Positions 1-9,375 are shown, counted from the stretch's first letter. The stretch: 49,581 nt of DNA from an uncultured Acetatifactor sp. (GCF_910585425.1 NZ_CAJUCP010000045.1:1-49581); one strand, 5' to 3'. The notes: generated by a model not told the origin, from the sequence alone. Numbers and translations: made by a program.

Positions 1-51
1 CTGCACAGTTTCATTTATGGTGGTGCCAAGTGTGCGGGCATGGAGGTTTAG
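1..51 (+). CDS. possible 3' end of an upstream gene (partial)
   Basis: Frame 1 is open from the window edge to a TAG at 49-51 and would give a 16-residue tail (LHSFIYGGAKCAGMEV). The next gene starts about 50 bases later, a plausible operon distance, so this may be the C-terminus of the gene before the ABC permease. Nothing in so short a piece identifies a family, and it could equally be untranslated DNA. Confidence 0.2.
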   Translation: MHSFIYGGAKCAGMEV

Positions 52-102
52 GAACAGGATATCCCTGCGCATGGCCCTGCTTCTGGGAAGCATGGAGGAG
101 AC

Positions 103-1038
103 ATGGCACAGACGAAACGAAGAGAACGAGAGGCGGCACCCAGGAAGAAAAGCGTGTTGAGGAACTGGCGGCTCTATGTGATGTGCGCGCCCGCAGTGAT
201 ATTCTTCACCCTGTTCGCGTACAAGCCCATGTACGGCATCCTCATCGCCTTCAAGAATTTCAGCATGCGGAAAGGGATCCTTGGCAGTCCCTGGGTGGGA
301 TTCCAAAATTTCGCGCGGCTGTTCACCTCCTACTGGTTCCCGGTCATCCTGAAGAACACCCTGACGCTGAGCCTGCTGTCGCTGGTCCTGGGCTTCCCCA
401 TCCCGATCGTCCTGGCGCTTCTGCTGAATGAGGTGAAGAGCAATCGGTTCCGGAAGACATTCCAGACCATATCCTACGCGCCCCACTTCATATCCGTAGT
501 GGTCCTGTGCGGCATGGTGACGCTGTTCGTGAGCCCTACCTCGGGCATCATCAATAAATTCATCGCCATGACGGGGGCGGAGCCCGTGGCTTTCCTGCAG
601 GAACCGGCCATGTTCAAATGGGTCTACGTGCTCAGCGGCGTATGGCAGGAGATGGGCTGGGGCAGCATCATCTACTTCGCCACCCTTTCCGGCGTGGACA
701 AGTCCCTGATAGAGGCCGCGGAGATGGACGGCGCCTCCAGGCTCCAGAAGATATGGTACATCAATCTGCCGGTGCTGGTGCCCACCATCATCGTGCTGCT
801 GATATTGAACTGCGGCTCCCTTCTGGGCGTGGGGTACGAGAAGGTGTATCTGCTGCAGAATGCCACCAATGTCAGCGCGTCCGAGGTCATCTCCACCTAT
901 GTGTACAAGGTGGGCCTGGAGCAGTCCGACTTCTCCTTTGGCACGGCGGCGGGACTGTTCAACTCTGTGGTCAATTCCGCCATCCTGATCGTCGCCAATG
1001 CCATATCCCGCCGGGCGACCCGGACCAGTCTGTTCTGA
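103..1038 (+). CDS. sugar ABC transporter permease, LplB/YteP family
   Basis: This 311-residue inner-membrane protein is one of two channel subunits of a carbohydrate ABC importer. A basic N-terminus (about residues 1-25) is followed by six predicted membrane segments. The cytoplasmic EAA loop (EAAEMDGASRLQKIW) that docks the ATPase lies near residue 205. Length and sequence fit the LplB/YteP group, which in Bacillus imports complex oligosaccharides such as rhamnogalacturonan fragments. The start is supported by GGAGGAG just upstream of the ATG. It is followed 19 bases later by the partner permease and then the binding protein. No ATPase gene is present, as is usual for this group, which shares a multitask ATPase encoded elsewhere. 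Substrate is inferred, not shown. Confidence 0.9.
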   Translation: MAQTKRREREAAPRKKSVLRNWRLYVMCAPAVIFFTLFAYKPMYGILIAFKNFSMRKGILGSPWVGFQNFARLFTSYWFPVILKNTLTLSLLSLVLGFPIPIVLALLLNEVKSNRFRKTFQTISYAPHFISVVVLCGMVTLFVSPTSGIINKFIAMTGAEPVAFLQEPAMFKWVYVLSGVWQEMGWGSIIYFATLSGVDKSLIEAAEMDGASRLQKIWYINLPVLVPTIIVLLILNCGSLLGVGYEKVYLLQNATNVSASEVISTYVYKVGLEQSDFSFGTAAGLFNSVVNSAILIVANAISRRATRTSLF

Positions 1039-1057
1039 GGAAAGGAGTACATAGACT

Positions 1058-1984
1058 ATGAAGAGCCAAAAAGTGAGAAGAGATACCGGCACAGGCGACA
1101 GGATATTTGTCATCGTCATGTACATTATATTGATTCTGCTGTTGATTCTGATGCTGTATCCTCTGATATTCGTGGTCAGCGCATCCTTCAGCAATCCCAA
1201 GGCGGTGGCAGGGGGCGACATGATCCTCTGGCCGGTGCAGCCGTCCCTGGATGGATATAGATACCTGATGCAGTACACCGAGATATGGACAGGCTATGTG
1301 AACACAGTTTTCTATACGTTCCTGGGCACGGTACTCAATCTGGCGGCCACGCTGCCCTGCGCCTATGCCATGTCCAGGAGGGACCTGAAGGGGAGAGGGT
1401 TCCTGATGGTGTTCTTCATGGTCACCATGTACTTCAGCGGCGGCCTGATCCCGGGATACCTGAACGTGAAGCAGCTTGGGCTTCTGGACACAAGGACTGT
1501 GATACTGATCGGCGGCCTGGTCTCCGCGTATAACCTGATTGTCTGCCGTACTTACTTCATGACCGCCATCCCCATGGAGATTCAGGAGGCGGCCATCATA
1601 GACGGCTGCGATGACTTCCAGATATTCAACCGGATCGTATTCCCCCTGTCCAAGGCCATCACTGTGGTCATGGCGCTGTACTATGGCGTAGGGCGCTGGA
1701 ATTCCTATTTCACGGAGATGATCTATCTGAAAGACAGAGGAAAGTATCCCCTGCAGCTGTTCCTGCGGGAAATCCTGACCAGGAGCACATTCGCCCAGAC
1801 CGCCATGGCGGAGGGCAAGTCCTTTTCGGTGGAGGAGATGATGGCCCTGATCAAGCAGGCGGACACGGCGAACATGCTGAAATACGGCGTCATCGTGCTC
1901 TCTACGGCACCCATGCTCTTGATTTATCCTTTCCTGCAGAAGTATTTCGAGAAGGGCGTGATGATCGGTTCTGTCAAGGGCTGA
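1058..1984 (+). CDS. sugar ABC transporter permease, YtcP/LplC family
   Basis: The second membrane subunit of the importer has 308 residues. A membrane segment near residues 17-42 is followed by the MalG-like permease core with an EAA loop (EAAIIDGCDDFQIF) near residue 178, which contacts the ATP-hydrolysing subunit. AAAGGAG lies 10 bases before the ATG. The pair of LplB-like and YtcP-like permeases followed by a large lipoprotein matches the yteP-ytcP-ytcQ arrangement of Bacillus, so uptake of a plant-polysaccharide oligomer is the best guess. The stop codon lies beside a small perfect hairpin (ACGGCC/GGCCGT, 1984-1999) that could stabilise the upstream message. Confidence 0.9.
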   Translation: MKSQKVRRDTGTGDRIFVIVMYIILILLLILMLYPLIFVVSASFSNPKAVAGGDMILWPVQPSLDGYRYLMQYTEIWTGYVNTVFYTFLGTVLNLAATLPCAYAMSRRDLKGRGFLMVFFMVTMYFSGGLIPGYLNVKQLGLLDTRTVILIGGLVSAYNLIVCRTYFMTAIPMEIQEAAIIDGCDDFQIFNRIVFPLSKAITVVMALYYGVGRWNSYFTEMIYLKDRGKYPLQLFLREILTRSTFAQTAMAEGKSFSVEEMMALIKQADTANMLKYGVIVLSTAPMLLIYPFLQKYFEKGVMIGSVKG

Positions 1985-1999
1985 CGGCCGGAGGGCCGT
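1984..1999 (+). other. small hairpin at the end of the permease gene
   Basis: ACGGCC (1984-1989) pairs perfectly with GGCCGT (1994-1999) around a GGAG loop, starting at the last base of the permease stop codon. No T-run follows, so it is more likely an mRNA-stability or processing hairpin setting different levels of permease and binding protein than a terminator. The remaining intergenic DNA to 2122 contains AT-rich sequence and the ribosome binding site of the lipoprotein gene. Confidence 0.4.
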
Positions 2000-2122
2000 G
2001 TGGGGATGCCGCAAGGGTAACTGCGTATCGACGGAGCCTGTGGATTCCGGAATAATACATTCGGGAGAAAAGGCTTTCCGGAGATATGTATATTATAAAA
2101 TCATACCAGGGAGGTATAAGGA

Positions 2123-3892
2123 ATGAGAAAATGTTCTAAGAAGCTGCTGGCCGTGCTGACGGCAGCGGCAATGGCCTGCGGCCTGGCAGCCTGTGGCGGC
2201 GACAGTAAAGAATCTTCTTCCGGCGCTCCTGCCGGGGAAAGCAGGGCGGAGGAGGGCGGCAAAGAGGAAGAGGGCAGCGATGCAGCTGAGGGCAGTGGGG
2301 AAGGAGAAGCGGAGAGCGGCGGGAGCGGAGAGGCCTCTGCTGCGGGCCGTATCTCCCAGGAGGAGATTACGCTGGAGGTGACAGGGCCGCAGCCCTCGGG
2401 TCTGGAGGATTGGACAAAGCTGGCAGTCATCGAGGAATACGCCAACCGCTTGGGGATCCGCCTGAACTGCAATTTCTATCAGACCGACTGGGAGACCCAG
2501 CGCACCCTGATGGTGGCAGACGACAAGGTGCCGGATCTGGTCATCAATGCGGGCATTGGCATAGGCGACATGAATAAGTGGGGGGAGGAGGGATATTTCC
2601 TGAACCTGAAGGACTATATCCACCTGATGCCCAACATGCAGAAGACCTTCGAGGAATATCCCGGGCTGGAAGCGTTTGTCACTGCCTCCGACGGCAGCAT
2701 TTATGGACTGGCCAGAGTCAGCGTGGATCTGACTGACCGTCTGTCCAGGACCTATATCAACAGGAAGTGGCTGGAGAACCTGAATCTGGAGGTCCCATCC
2801 ACCATCGATGAGCTGTACGATGTGCTGAAGGCCTTCAAGGAGCAGGACGCCAACGGCAACGGCGACCCCAACGACGAGGTGCCCATGCTGTATCAGGCCA
2901 GCTATTATGCCGTGGAAAATGTGCTGCTGAATGCCTACGGAATCAGGATGGGAGGCGTGGGGAGCCCTAGCTATCTCCTGGAGGCAGAGGAAGACGGCAA
3001 GGTCTACCTGGTGAATACCACGGATGCCTACAGGGAGTTTCTGAGGTTCATGCACAGGCTGTACGCAGAGGGACTGATGGAACAGCAGGCCTACACCATC
3101 ACCTCCGATGAGATCACCAGCAAGCAGCAGGGCGATGTATACGGGTTCTTCGGCTGTGGTTCCGCGCCCTTCGTCATGGCGAACAGGGACATCAGCTATG
3201 ACGCCGAGTGGGTGGGCCTGGCGGGTCTGACTTCCAGCCTCCACGGCGAGAAGACTGCGCCTCTTGCCACTCCCGTGGGAAGCAGCATCACGATCGCGGT
3301 GGGCGCAGACACCGAACATCCCGAGGAGGTAGTGAAGTTCCTGGATTACTTCTATTCGGAGGAGGGCAAGCTGGCTGCCACCAGAGGATATGAGGGCGTC
3401 ACGTTTGACTATGTGCATGATGACGAGCTTGACTTCGACAATCCCCAGATGCGCTGCCCGGAGGGCTATGCCTCCGACGAGGAGTATCGCTATAAGGGTG
3501 CGGTCATCAATACAGGACTTAACCTGGTGGAGGAGAATGCCGTGAGGGCGGCCCTGTTCGAGGTTCCCATGGATACCCTGCTCAGGGACAATGTCGTCAA
3601 GACCTACGGCTGGGCGGCTCTGACAGCCTATGCGAACCGTCAGGAGGGCATCAGCTTTGTGGACATGTTCCCCCGCATCGCCTACACCACAGAGGAGGCG
3701 GACGCAAGGCTGACCCTGTACAATGACATCAACAAGTATCTGGAGACCACCAAGGCGCAGTTCATCACCGGAGAGCTGGATCTGGACGCTGACTGGGACA
3801 ATTATGTCGGCACGCTGGACCAGATGGGCCTGGCCGATCTGCTTGCAATCGAGCAGGGCGCATATGACAGATACCTGTCCGTAGTCCAATAA
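2123..3892 (+). CDS. sugar ABC transporter substrate-binding lipoprotein
   Basis: A 589-residue extracytoplasmic solute-binding protein of the LipO/YtcQ type. It has a type II signal peptide with lipobox LAAC, so Cys24 should be lipidated and anchored to the outer face of the membrane. Residues about 25-75 form a Ser/Gly/Glu-rich linker, and the rest is a family-1-like binding fold. A stretch near residue 245 (DANGNGDPNDEVP) resembles the calcium-binding loop found in this family. Its size, about 100 residues larger than mono- or disaccharide binding proteins, fits an oligosaccharide ligand. GGGAGG precedes the ATG. It is the last gene of the transporter operon and ends just before a strong terminator hairpin. 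Confidence 0.9.
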   Translation: MRKCSKKLLAVLTAAAMACGLAACGGDSKESSSGAPAGESRAEEGGKEEEGSDAAEGSGEGEAESGGSGEASAAGRISQEEITLEVTGPQPSGLEDWTKLAVIEEYANRLGIRLNCNFYQTDWETQRTLMVADDKVPDLVINAGIGIGDMNKWGEEGYFLNLKDYIHLMPNMQKTFEEYPGLEAFVTASDGSIYGLARVSVDLTDRLSRTYINRKWLENLNLEVPSTIDELYDVLKAFKEQDANGNGDPNDEVPMLYQASYYAVENVLLNAYGIRMGGVGSPSYLLEAEEDGKVYLVNTTDAYREFLRFMHRLYAEGLMEQQAYTITSDEITSKQQGDVYGFFGCGSAPFVMANRDISYDAEWVGLAGLTSSLHGEKTAPLATPVGSSITIAVGADTEHPEEVVKFLDYFYSEEGKLAATRGYEGVTFDYVHDDELDFDNPQMRCPEGYASDEEYRYKGAVINTGLNLVEENAVRAALFEVPMDTLLRDNVVKTYGWAALTAYANRQEGISFVDMFPRIAYTTEEADARLTLYNDINKYLETTKAQFITGELDLDADWDNYVGTLDQMGLADLLAIEQGAYDRYLSVVQ

Positions 3893-3931
3893 GGAGCTGG
3901 ACAGTACAGAGGCATCCCACAGAGAAATGCA

Positions 3932-3976
3932 AAAGCCCCGCCCCCTGCCGTGCTGTAAGGCAGGGGGCGGGGCTTT
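3932..3976. terminator. bidirectional terminator between convergent genes
   Basis: An 18-bp perfect inverted repeat, 3932-3949 with 3959-3976, closes a 9-base loop. Both arms are GC-rich with AAA/TTT ends. It lies between the stop of the binding-protein gene (3892) and the stop of the minus-strand LRR gene (4025), so it can end transcripts from both sides. Confidence 0.85.
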
Positions 3977-4024
3977 CTGTCATTGACGCAGCTTATGGAG
4001 CCTGGCGCATTTCCCCATGTTTTA

Positions 4025-5995
4025 CTAATATTCCGTAGTGTACACCGAAATCCCGCTGCTCTCCGGCAGGTTCTCCAGTATGGTGTTCTGCCCGCACCAC
4101 ACCGCCTGGAAATCGCTCAAGCCCTCCAGGGGCTTTAAGCTGGTGACATTGTTGTCCGTGATGTTCAGGTACTGCAGCTTTGGCAGGCCCGCCACGAATT
4201 CGATGCTGTCTATCCCCGTGGACTCCAGATGGAGCTCCGTCAGGTTCGGGAAATGGCTGAACATATCGTAATGCTCCGACAGCTTTACCCTGTCCCCGTT
4301 ATTGTAGGTGGGGTCATGGAGGATGGAGATGTCGTTCATGGACAGGAGCTCCAGGGTCTCGTTGGTGGGGATGGCGGCGAAGTCCATGCCCACCTGGCAG
4401 TCGTCCAGATACAGATACTGCAATGTAGGGATGCCGAATATCTCCTCCACATTTCCGAAGACGGACGTGCCGTCAAGGCTCAGTATGGTCAGCTTCGGCA
4501 GATGGGTCAGGGGCTCCAGGGAGCTGGTATAGGAGGAGAAATCATTGATGTACAGCACCTGGATCTCCTGCAGGGAGGCGAACATATCCAGGGAATCCCC
4601 GCTGCAGTCCTCCAGGGAGAGGTAGGTCAGGCCCACCGCGTCCTTTACGGGGGACACGTCCCGCACACCCTTCAGCGCCAGGGACCGGAGATCCGTCAGG
4701 TTCGCAAAGGAGGGCATGATGCCATTATAGTTTCCGCTCATCTCCAGGGCCAGCTCCTTTAAAAGCGACAGATCGCCGATGACGGAGTAGTCCGTGGTGT
4801 TATAGGAGCCGTCCAGGTACAGATACAGGTACTCCAGCTGGGGGCAGTCCCCCAGGGCGTCCACGCTGGCGATCTGGGTGCTCTCTATGGTCAGGTTGGT
4901 CAGCGCGGGCATGCTCCTGACGAAATCGATGCTCTTGAGCTGGTCGGACTGGATGCTCACCTCCTCCAGGCAGGGCAGGGACATCAGCGGGGAGAAGTCC
5001 GTGAGCCTGTCGCAGCCCGACAGGGCCAGGCCCAGCAGGTCGGGGAACTGCTCCAGGGCGGAGATGTCCTCCAGCCCCGCATAATCCGCCTTCAGGTACA
5101 TGAGGTTGGGGAAGGCGTCCAGCCCCGACAGGCTGGAGGCAAGGAAGGAATCGTATACGCCCAGCTCCGTGATGGATTCCGGATGGGGGACGATGGAGGC
5201 CATCTCGGTGATGCTGTTCTCGGCGTAAAGGCCGGTGAGGGATTCCAGGCCCCTCAGGTCCCCTTTCGAAAGGGAATCGTCGATGGAGATCCACTCCAGC
5301 CCGGTAAAGCAGGACAGGTCGGAGAGCTCCAGCCCCGCGTCGGTCTCATAGGTGGCGGTATCGGTCTCCCCGCCGTTCAGCTGAAAGGTGATGCTCCTCT
5401 CGTCGCGGTCGATCTGCAGCGCGGTGAGGCTGGCGAACTCCTCCGCCGTGATGGTGTCGCAGGGCTTGTCCCAGATGTATTCCGCCACGGACCGGAAGAA
5501 GCTGGACTGGGGGGTTATGGGGCCGGAGCCGAATTCCTCTCTGGCGGGCGCGTCCGTCTCCTTCGAAGCCTGGGAGGAGCTGGCCCGGGGGTTGGAGTCG
5601 GCGTAGCTGTCGGCCCTGCTGTCCGGGAGCGGGAACATGTCCTGGAAGGAGCCGGATTTCAACATGACGATGAGGGCGAACAGGGCCATGCAGACGACGC
5701 CCACCAGCACCCCTATCACGATCGCCACGGTGGGATTGTGCTCCGAGGGCCTTCCGGGGGAGGAAGGGACGTAGACGGTGGGCCTCCCGGAATAGCCGGA
5801 CTGTCCGGAGGAGACGTAGCGGCTGCTCCGGCTGCCTGCGGTATTGGTGTCGCGCTGGGGAAAGGCAGCGCCCTCAGAGGCGCTCTGCTCCTCCGTGCTT
5901 CTGACATAATAGCCGCACTCCTTGCAGGTCATCCGCCCGCCTATCATTTTCAGCTTTGTGCCGCACATGGGGCACTTGGTAATTTCGTTTGCCAT
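4025..5995 (-). CDS. zinc-ribbon / membrane / leucine-rich-repeat protein
   Basis: A 656-residue protein of unknown function with clear modules. Residues 8-27 hold a four-cysteine zinc ribbon (CPMC and CKEC, Cys8, 11, 24, 27). Residues about 33-88 are a Ser/Pro/Tyr-rich linker, and about 89-112 a single hydrophobic membrane span. After a Ser-rich spacer, residues about 200-640 carry roughly 15 leucine-rich repeats of the short internalin-like kind (for example FPNLTELHLESTGIDSIEF). There is no signal peptide, so the zinc ribbon should be cytoplasmic and the LRR array outside. The LRR part probably binds another protein, while the ribbon could bind nucleic acid or protein inside; both are inference. 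The gene ends at the shared terminator at 3932-3976. Confidence 0.8.
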   Translation of the reverse strand: MANEITKCPMCGTKLKMIGGRMTCKECGYYVRSTEEQSASEGAAFPQRDTNTAGSRSSRYVSSGQSGYSGRPTVYVPSSPGRPSEHNPTVAIVIGVLVGVVCMALFALIVMLKSGSFQDMFPLPDSRADSYADSNPRASSSQASKETDAPAREEFGSGPITPQSSFFRSVAEYIWDKPCDTITAEEFASLTALQIDRDERSITFQLNGGETDTATYETDAGLELSDLSCFTGLEWISIDDSLSKGDLRGLESLTGLYAENSITEMASIVPHPESITELGVYDSFLASSLSGLDAFPNLMYLKADYAGLEDISALEQFPDLLGLALSGCDRLTDFSPLMSLPCLEEVSIQSDQLKSIDFVRSMPALTNLTIESTQIASVDALGDCPQLEYLYLYLDGSYNTTDYSVIGDLSLLKELALEMSGNYNGIMPSFANLTDLRSLALKGVRDVSPVKDAVGLTYLSLEDCSGDSLDMFASLQEIQVLYINDFSSYTSSLEPLTHLPKLTILSLDGTSVFGNVEEIFGIPTLQYLYLDDCQVGMDFAAIPTNETLELLSMNDISILHDPTYNNGDRVKLSEHYDMFSHFPNLTELHLESTGIDSIEFVAGLPKLQYLNITDNNVTSLKPLEGLSDFQAVWCGQNTILENLPESSGISVYTTEY

Positions 5996-6098
5996 ATGGA
6001 TTCCATCCTCATTTCTATGTAATATTAGGCTGTATTCTTTCCGCCGCCCCGTCCTGGCGCGGACATCAGGCGCTGCTCGCCCGGGAATGAATGCACCG

Positions 6099-6557
6099 CT
6101 AGATCCGCCAGTCGCAGGCGTCCTCCAGGACAGCGCAGAAGCGCTCCAGCCCTTCCTGGTCTTCCCGGGTGAAGCGCCCGCGGAGGGGGCTGTCGATATC
6201 CAGCACGGCCGTCAGCCGTCCAGCATGGTGGACAGGGACTACAATCTCCGAGCGGGAGGCGGCGTCGCAGGCGATATGCCCCGGGAACGCGTGCACATCG
6301 GGGACCAGGATTGCAGTATCATCCGCAGCCGCGTTTCCGCACACCCCTTTTCCGAAGTCGATGCGGATGCAGGCGGGCTTCCCCTGGAAGGGGCCTAAGA
6401 CCAGCTGGCCCTCCCGCACCAGGTAGAAGCCTGCCCAGTTGATGTCGATTAAGCTCATGTACAGCAGGGCGGAGGCGTTGGCCAGGTTCGCGATGGTGTC
6501 GCGCTCCGTGCGGGTCATGGAAGCAAGCTGCTCCAGGAGCAGGGAATAGTCAGTCAT
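6099..6557 (-). CDS. msrC: free methionine-(R)-sulfoxide reductase, GAF domain
   Basis: A 152-residue single GAF-domain enzyme that reduces free methionine-R-sulfoxide in the cytoplasm. The three family cysteines are present at Cys63, Cys73 and Cys97, with the same spacing (10 and 24) as the E. coli enzyme's Cys84, Cys94 and Cys118. The motif GxxxCGxAA and the surrounding INWAGFYL segment are typical. Its ATG overlaps the end of the upstream GH28-like gene by 8 bases, so translation is probably coupled. The pairing of an oxidative-repair enzyme with a sugar-degradation gene has no obvious metabolic logic and may be incidental. Confidence 0.9.
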   Translation of the reverse strand: MTDYSLLLEQLASMTRTERDTIANLANASALLYMSLIDINWAGFYLVREGQLVLGPFQGKPACIRIDFGKGVCGNAAADDTAILVPDVHAFPGHIACDAASRSEIVVPVHHAGRLTAVLDIDSPLRGRFTREDQEGLERFCAVLEDACDWRI

Positions 6558-9315
6558 TTTCTGTATCCTCCACAGTAATCTTGATACGCATCTTCTCCGG
6601 CATCAGGCCGTCATCCACCGCGAAGACAATGTAGTGTTCGCCCTTCTGGCTGCCGGTGGGCGTCCAGAGGAACTCTGTGTCGTCCGGGTTCAGCTGCGCG
6701 CCCTCCGGCAGGTTTTCACAGGTAATCTGCAGAGGCGAGGCCACGCCCTTCACGCTGTAGTGGGGCAGCAGGACCTGGCCGTTGTACAGCCTGGTGCCGG
6801 TGGCCTCCTCGGACACATCGCTGGCAGGGTTGCGCACGGATAGACGGATGCGGCAGAGCTCTCCGGCCCGGATCCGGACAGGAGCCACGGGCTGGATATA
6901 GGGCCGGTACACAGTCAGGGGCAGAGGATAGTTGTCGGTCTCCACCTCGTAATGATATCCGGTCTCCTGACAGGGCGCTGTGGGCAGGGGATAGAGGCTG
7001 TCCTGGGGAGTGCCGGGGGCGGGGGCATTGATCTCCACCTGCTTGACGCAGTCGGACTTGGCGTGAAGCGTCCTGGGCTGGCCGTCCTTTGTTCCGTCCC
7101 ACAGGACCAAGGGCCTGTGGATTTCCAGCCCTGTGACTTCGGTGGTGAAATAGGGCTGCTCCGGCACGTCCTCCGCATTGGTATGCCGTCTGTAATGATC
7201 GGTGACGGCGGCGATAGGAGCCATGTCCCGGGCACAGTGGGCCTCCATCCCGTCCACGCAGACATCCTTTACGTCATCGAAGACGCAGACATGCCTGCCG
7301 TCGGGCACCTTGCAGGAAAAACGGATATTCCGCAGGGTCAGGCCGTCCACATGCTTGGCAAAGAGGCCGTAGGCGGGCAGGATCCCCCAGGTGCTGGGCT
7401 CCGGATAGGCCCCCGGCAGCTCCGGCACGTTATAGGGATTCCCCCGCCAGCAGTTCTCCCGGGCATCCCAGTCTGCCCGGGGCAGCAGGCCTTCGCCTCT
7501 GGAGAAGAAGGTGTTCACCAGCCAGGGGAGATTCTGGACGCGCTCCTTCGTGTGGAACTGGGAGAACTTCCACTCCGTGTTCAACTGCCTCTGTTCCACG
7601 GCGTGCTCCATGGTCAGGCCGCCTCTGTACTCCACGGAGATATTCTCCAAAACGATATTTTTTATATGGGAATCCGTCAGCCCCATCAGCAGGATAGGGT
7701 AGCGGGGATCCGCGTTGGTGACGGTGACGTTGCGGATCAGTACATTGCTCACGGTGGCCATGGTGGCGGATCCGATCGCATTGGCGTATAAGGGCAGGTC
7801 GGCCTCCTTCAGCTCCCTGGAGAGGTCGGCCACATAAGCGCCGTGGGCCTCCGGGTGCAGGGCGCCGTGATTCTGGCGGGAGCTCCCCCGGCTGGAGGTG
7901 TTCTTCTGGGCGTAGCTCTCGGACTGCCAGACCCTGAGATAGTAATGCCCGTCAAACTCCTCGTAATTGGCCGGATTGCACTCCACCGGATTGAGGGGAT
8001 CCACGATCTCAAAGGAGGAATGTCCGTCCACGGTGACGGTCTTCGTCCGGTTATAATGAGGGGCATAGCGCCTGGCGGGATAGCAGTGGTAGGCCCTCTC
8101 GTTGGGCAGCACCCAGTTCCTGTCGTCCAGGCGCACATCGGTGTCCGAAGCCGGGTAGGCCGAGGAGGAGGCGTTTCCCGTCACGGGGAACCTGGCCCTG
8201 TCTCCGGCCCGCAGGAAAATGGGGGAGCTGGACACATTGTCCAGGACGCAGTCCTCGAAGATGACATTGGTCAGGGAGGAGCAGTCCACGGACTCCATGC
8301 AGAAGCCCCTGGACCTCTCGAACCGCACCCGGCGGATCGTCACCAGATGGTAGCCGCAGGTGGCCTCCGTGCCGAACTTCAGCCGCCCGGTGGGGCCGCA
8401 GCGGTCCACGGCGATCAGCTTGTCCCTTGTGTACTCCCCGGCGTATACGCTGCCCGCGTCGTAGCCGCATACGGTGCAGTCCTCTATGAGCACGTTCTGG
8501 AGGGGCTCGAAGATGCCCGCCCCGAAGGAGGCCTTCAGGCACAGGCTCTCGTCGGTGAGGGAGTTGCAGATGGTATGCCGCACCGTCACGTCCCGGCAGC
8601 AGTCGATGTCGAAGGCGTCCCTAATGGTGTCCACCAGGATGTGGTTCACGTACAGGTTCCGGCACCCCTCCGCGATGATGGCGAAATGCCCGCCGATGGT
8701 GACGGAGAAATCCTCCAGGACCACGTTTTCACAGCGGACGAGAGCGATTCCCTTATTGCCGAACCACTCCTCCTGATGGCCCTTTGCCTCCCTTGACATG
8801 GGCTCCTGGGGATCCCCGCCCTGAAGCACATGCTCCAGGATGCCGCTTTTCTCATCGAAGCGCCCTCCGGTGATCAGGCCCCTGCCGGAGATCATGATAT
8901 TCTCCAGGTCGGATCCGTAGATCAGGCTGTTGGAGAAATAGGAATGCCCATGGTCCTGGAGGCCTACGTAGCGGTTCACCTCGGGCTCCTTATAATTGCC
9001 ACCCTCGCCGGGCGCGGCCTGGCGGGAATGGGGATTGTCGGTCCTGGCGGCCGATACCACTGCGCCCTCCGAGAGATAGAGATTCACATTGCTTTTCAGG
9101 AGGATGGTATAGGTGTGGAAGGTTCCCTTCGGGAAGACTACAGTCCCGCCTTCCATCGCGGCAGCCTGTATGGCGCTGTTGATGGCCTGGGTGTTCACGG
9201 CCGGGGCGGCATCTTCACCGGCGCCGAAGTCTGTGATGAGGAAAGTCCTATGCTTTAACAGGTTCCTGGGGCGGATAGAGGCGCCCGTAGCCTCTGGTAT
9301 TGTGTAGGATGACAT
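6550..9315 (-). CDS. GH28-like right-handed beta-helix protein with C-terminal Ig-like domain
   Basis: A 921-residue protein. The start (FLITDFGAGEDAAPAVNTQA, near residue 29) is the usual opening of polygalacturonase/GH28-like beta-helix proteins. A long beta-helix follows to about residue 650 and a putative Ig-like domain (about 835-915). The catalytic region reads DAFDID and then LTDESLCLK, where classical GH28 enzymes have NTD and DD, so the acid residues are only partly conserved. There is no signal peptide, so the protein should act on imported oligosaccharides in the cytoplasm. With the oligosaccharide ABC importer across the terminator, pectin or rhamnogalacturonan breakdown is a reasonable inference. 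AGGAG precedes the ATG. It leads a minus-strand set with msrC. Confidence 0.75.
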   Translation of the reverse strand: MSSYTIPEATGASIRPRNLLKHRTFLITDFGAGEDAAPAVNTQAINSAIQAAAMEGGTVVFPKGTFHTYTILLKSNVNLYLSEGAVVSAARTDNPHSRQAAPGEGGNYKEPEVNRYVGLQDHGHSYFSNSLIYGSDLENIMISGRGLITGGRFDEKSGILEHVLQGGDPQEPMSREAKGHQEEWFGNKGIALVRCENVVLEDFSVTIGGHFAIIAEGCRNLYVNHILVDTIRDAFDIDCCRDVTVRHTICNSLTDESLCLKASFGAGIFEPLQNVLIEDCTVCGYDAGSVYAGEYTRDKLIAVDRCGPTGRLKFGTEATCGYHLVTIRRVRFERSRGFCMESVDCSSLTNVIFEDCVLDNVSSSPIFLRAGDRARFPVTGNASSSAYPASDTDVRLDDRNWVLPNERAYHCYPARRYAPHYNRTKTVTVDGHSSFEIVDPLNPVECNPANYEEFDGHYYLRVWQSESYAQKNTSSRGSSRQNHGALHPEAHGAYVADLSRELKEADLPLYANAIGSATMATVSNVLIRNVTVTNADPRYPILLMGLTDSHIKNIVLENISVEYRGGLTMEHAVEQRQLNTEWKFSQFHTKERVQNLPWLVNTFFSRGEGLLPRADWDARENCWRGNPYNVPELPGAYPEPSTWGILPAYGLFAKHVDGLTLRNIRFSCKVPDGRHVCVFDDVKDVCVDGMEAHCARDMAPIAAVTDHYRRHTNAEDVPEQPYFTTEVTGLEIHRPLVLWDGTKDGQPRTLHAKSDCVKQVEINAPAPGTPQDSLYPLPTAPCQETGYHYEVETDNYPLPLTVYRPYIQPVAPVRIRAGELCRIRLSVRNPASDVSEEATGTRLYNGQVLLPHYSVKGVASPLQITCENLPEGAQLNPDDTEFLWTPTGSQKGEHYIVFAVDDGLMPEKMRIKITVEDTEND

Positions 9316-9369
9316 TGTGCTGTTGCTCCTTTGAAAAATGAACCCGGTTGATGGTATCTTACAGTTACA

Positions 9370-9375
9370 ATTATA
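9370..9375 (-). promoter_or_regulatory. possible -10 box for the GH28-like gene
   Basis: The minus strand reads TATAAT here, about 55 bases before the GH28-like start. The matching -35 position (9393-9398, CTGGTA) is poor, so any promoter would be weak or activator-dependent. It lies back to back with the fatty-acid operon promoter, only about 30 bases away. Confidence 0.35.

Noticed and set aside
2093..3889. Long minus-strand open frame opposite the binding-protein gene
   Set aside because: It mirrors the codon structure of the lipoprotein gene and shows no family motif. The same applies to the long antisense frames opposite fabK/fabD, accDA, cls and ecfA1/ecfA2.
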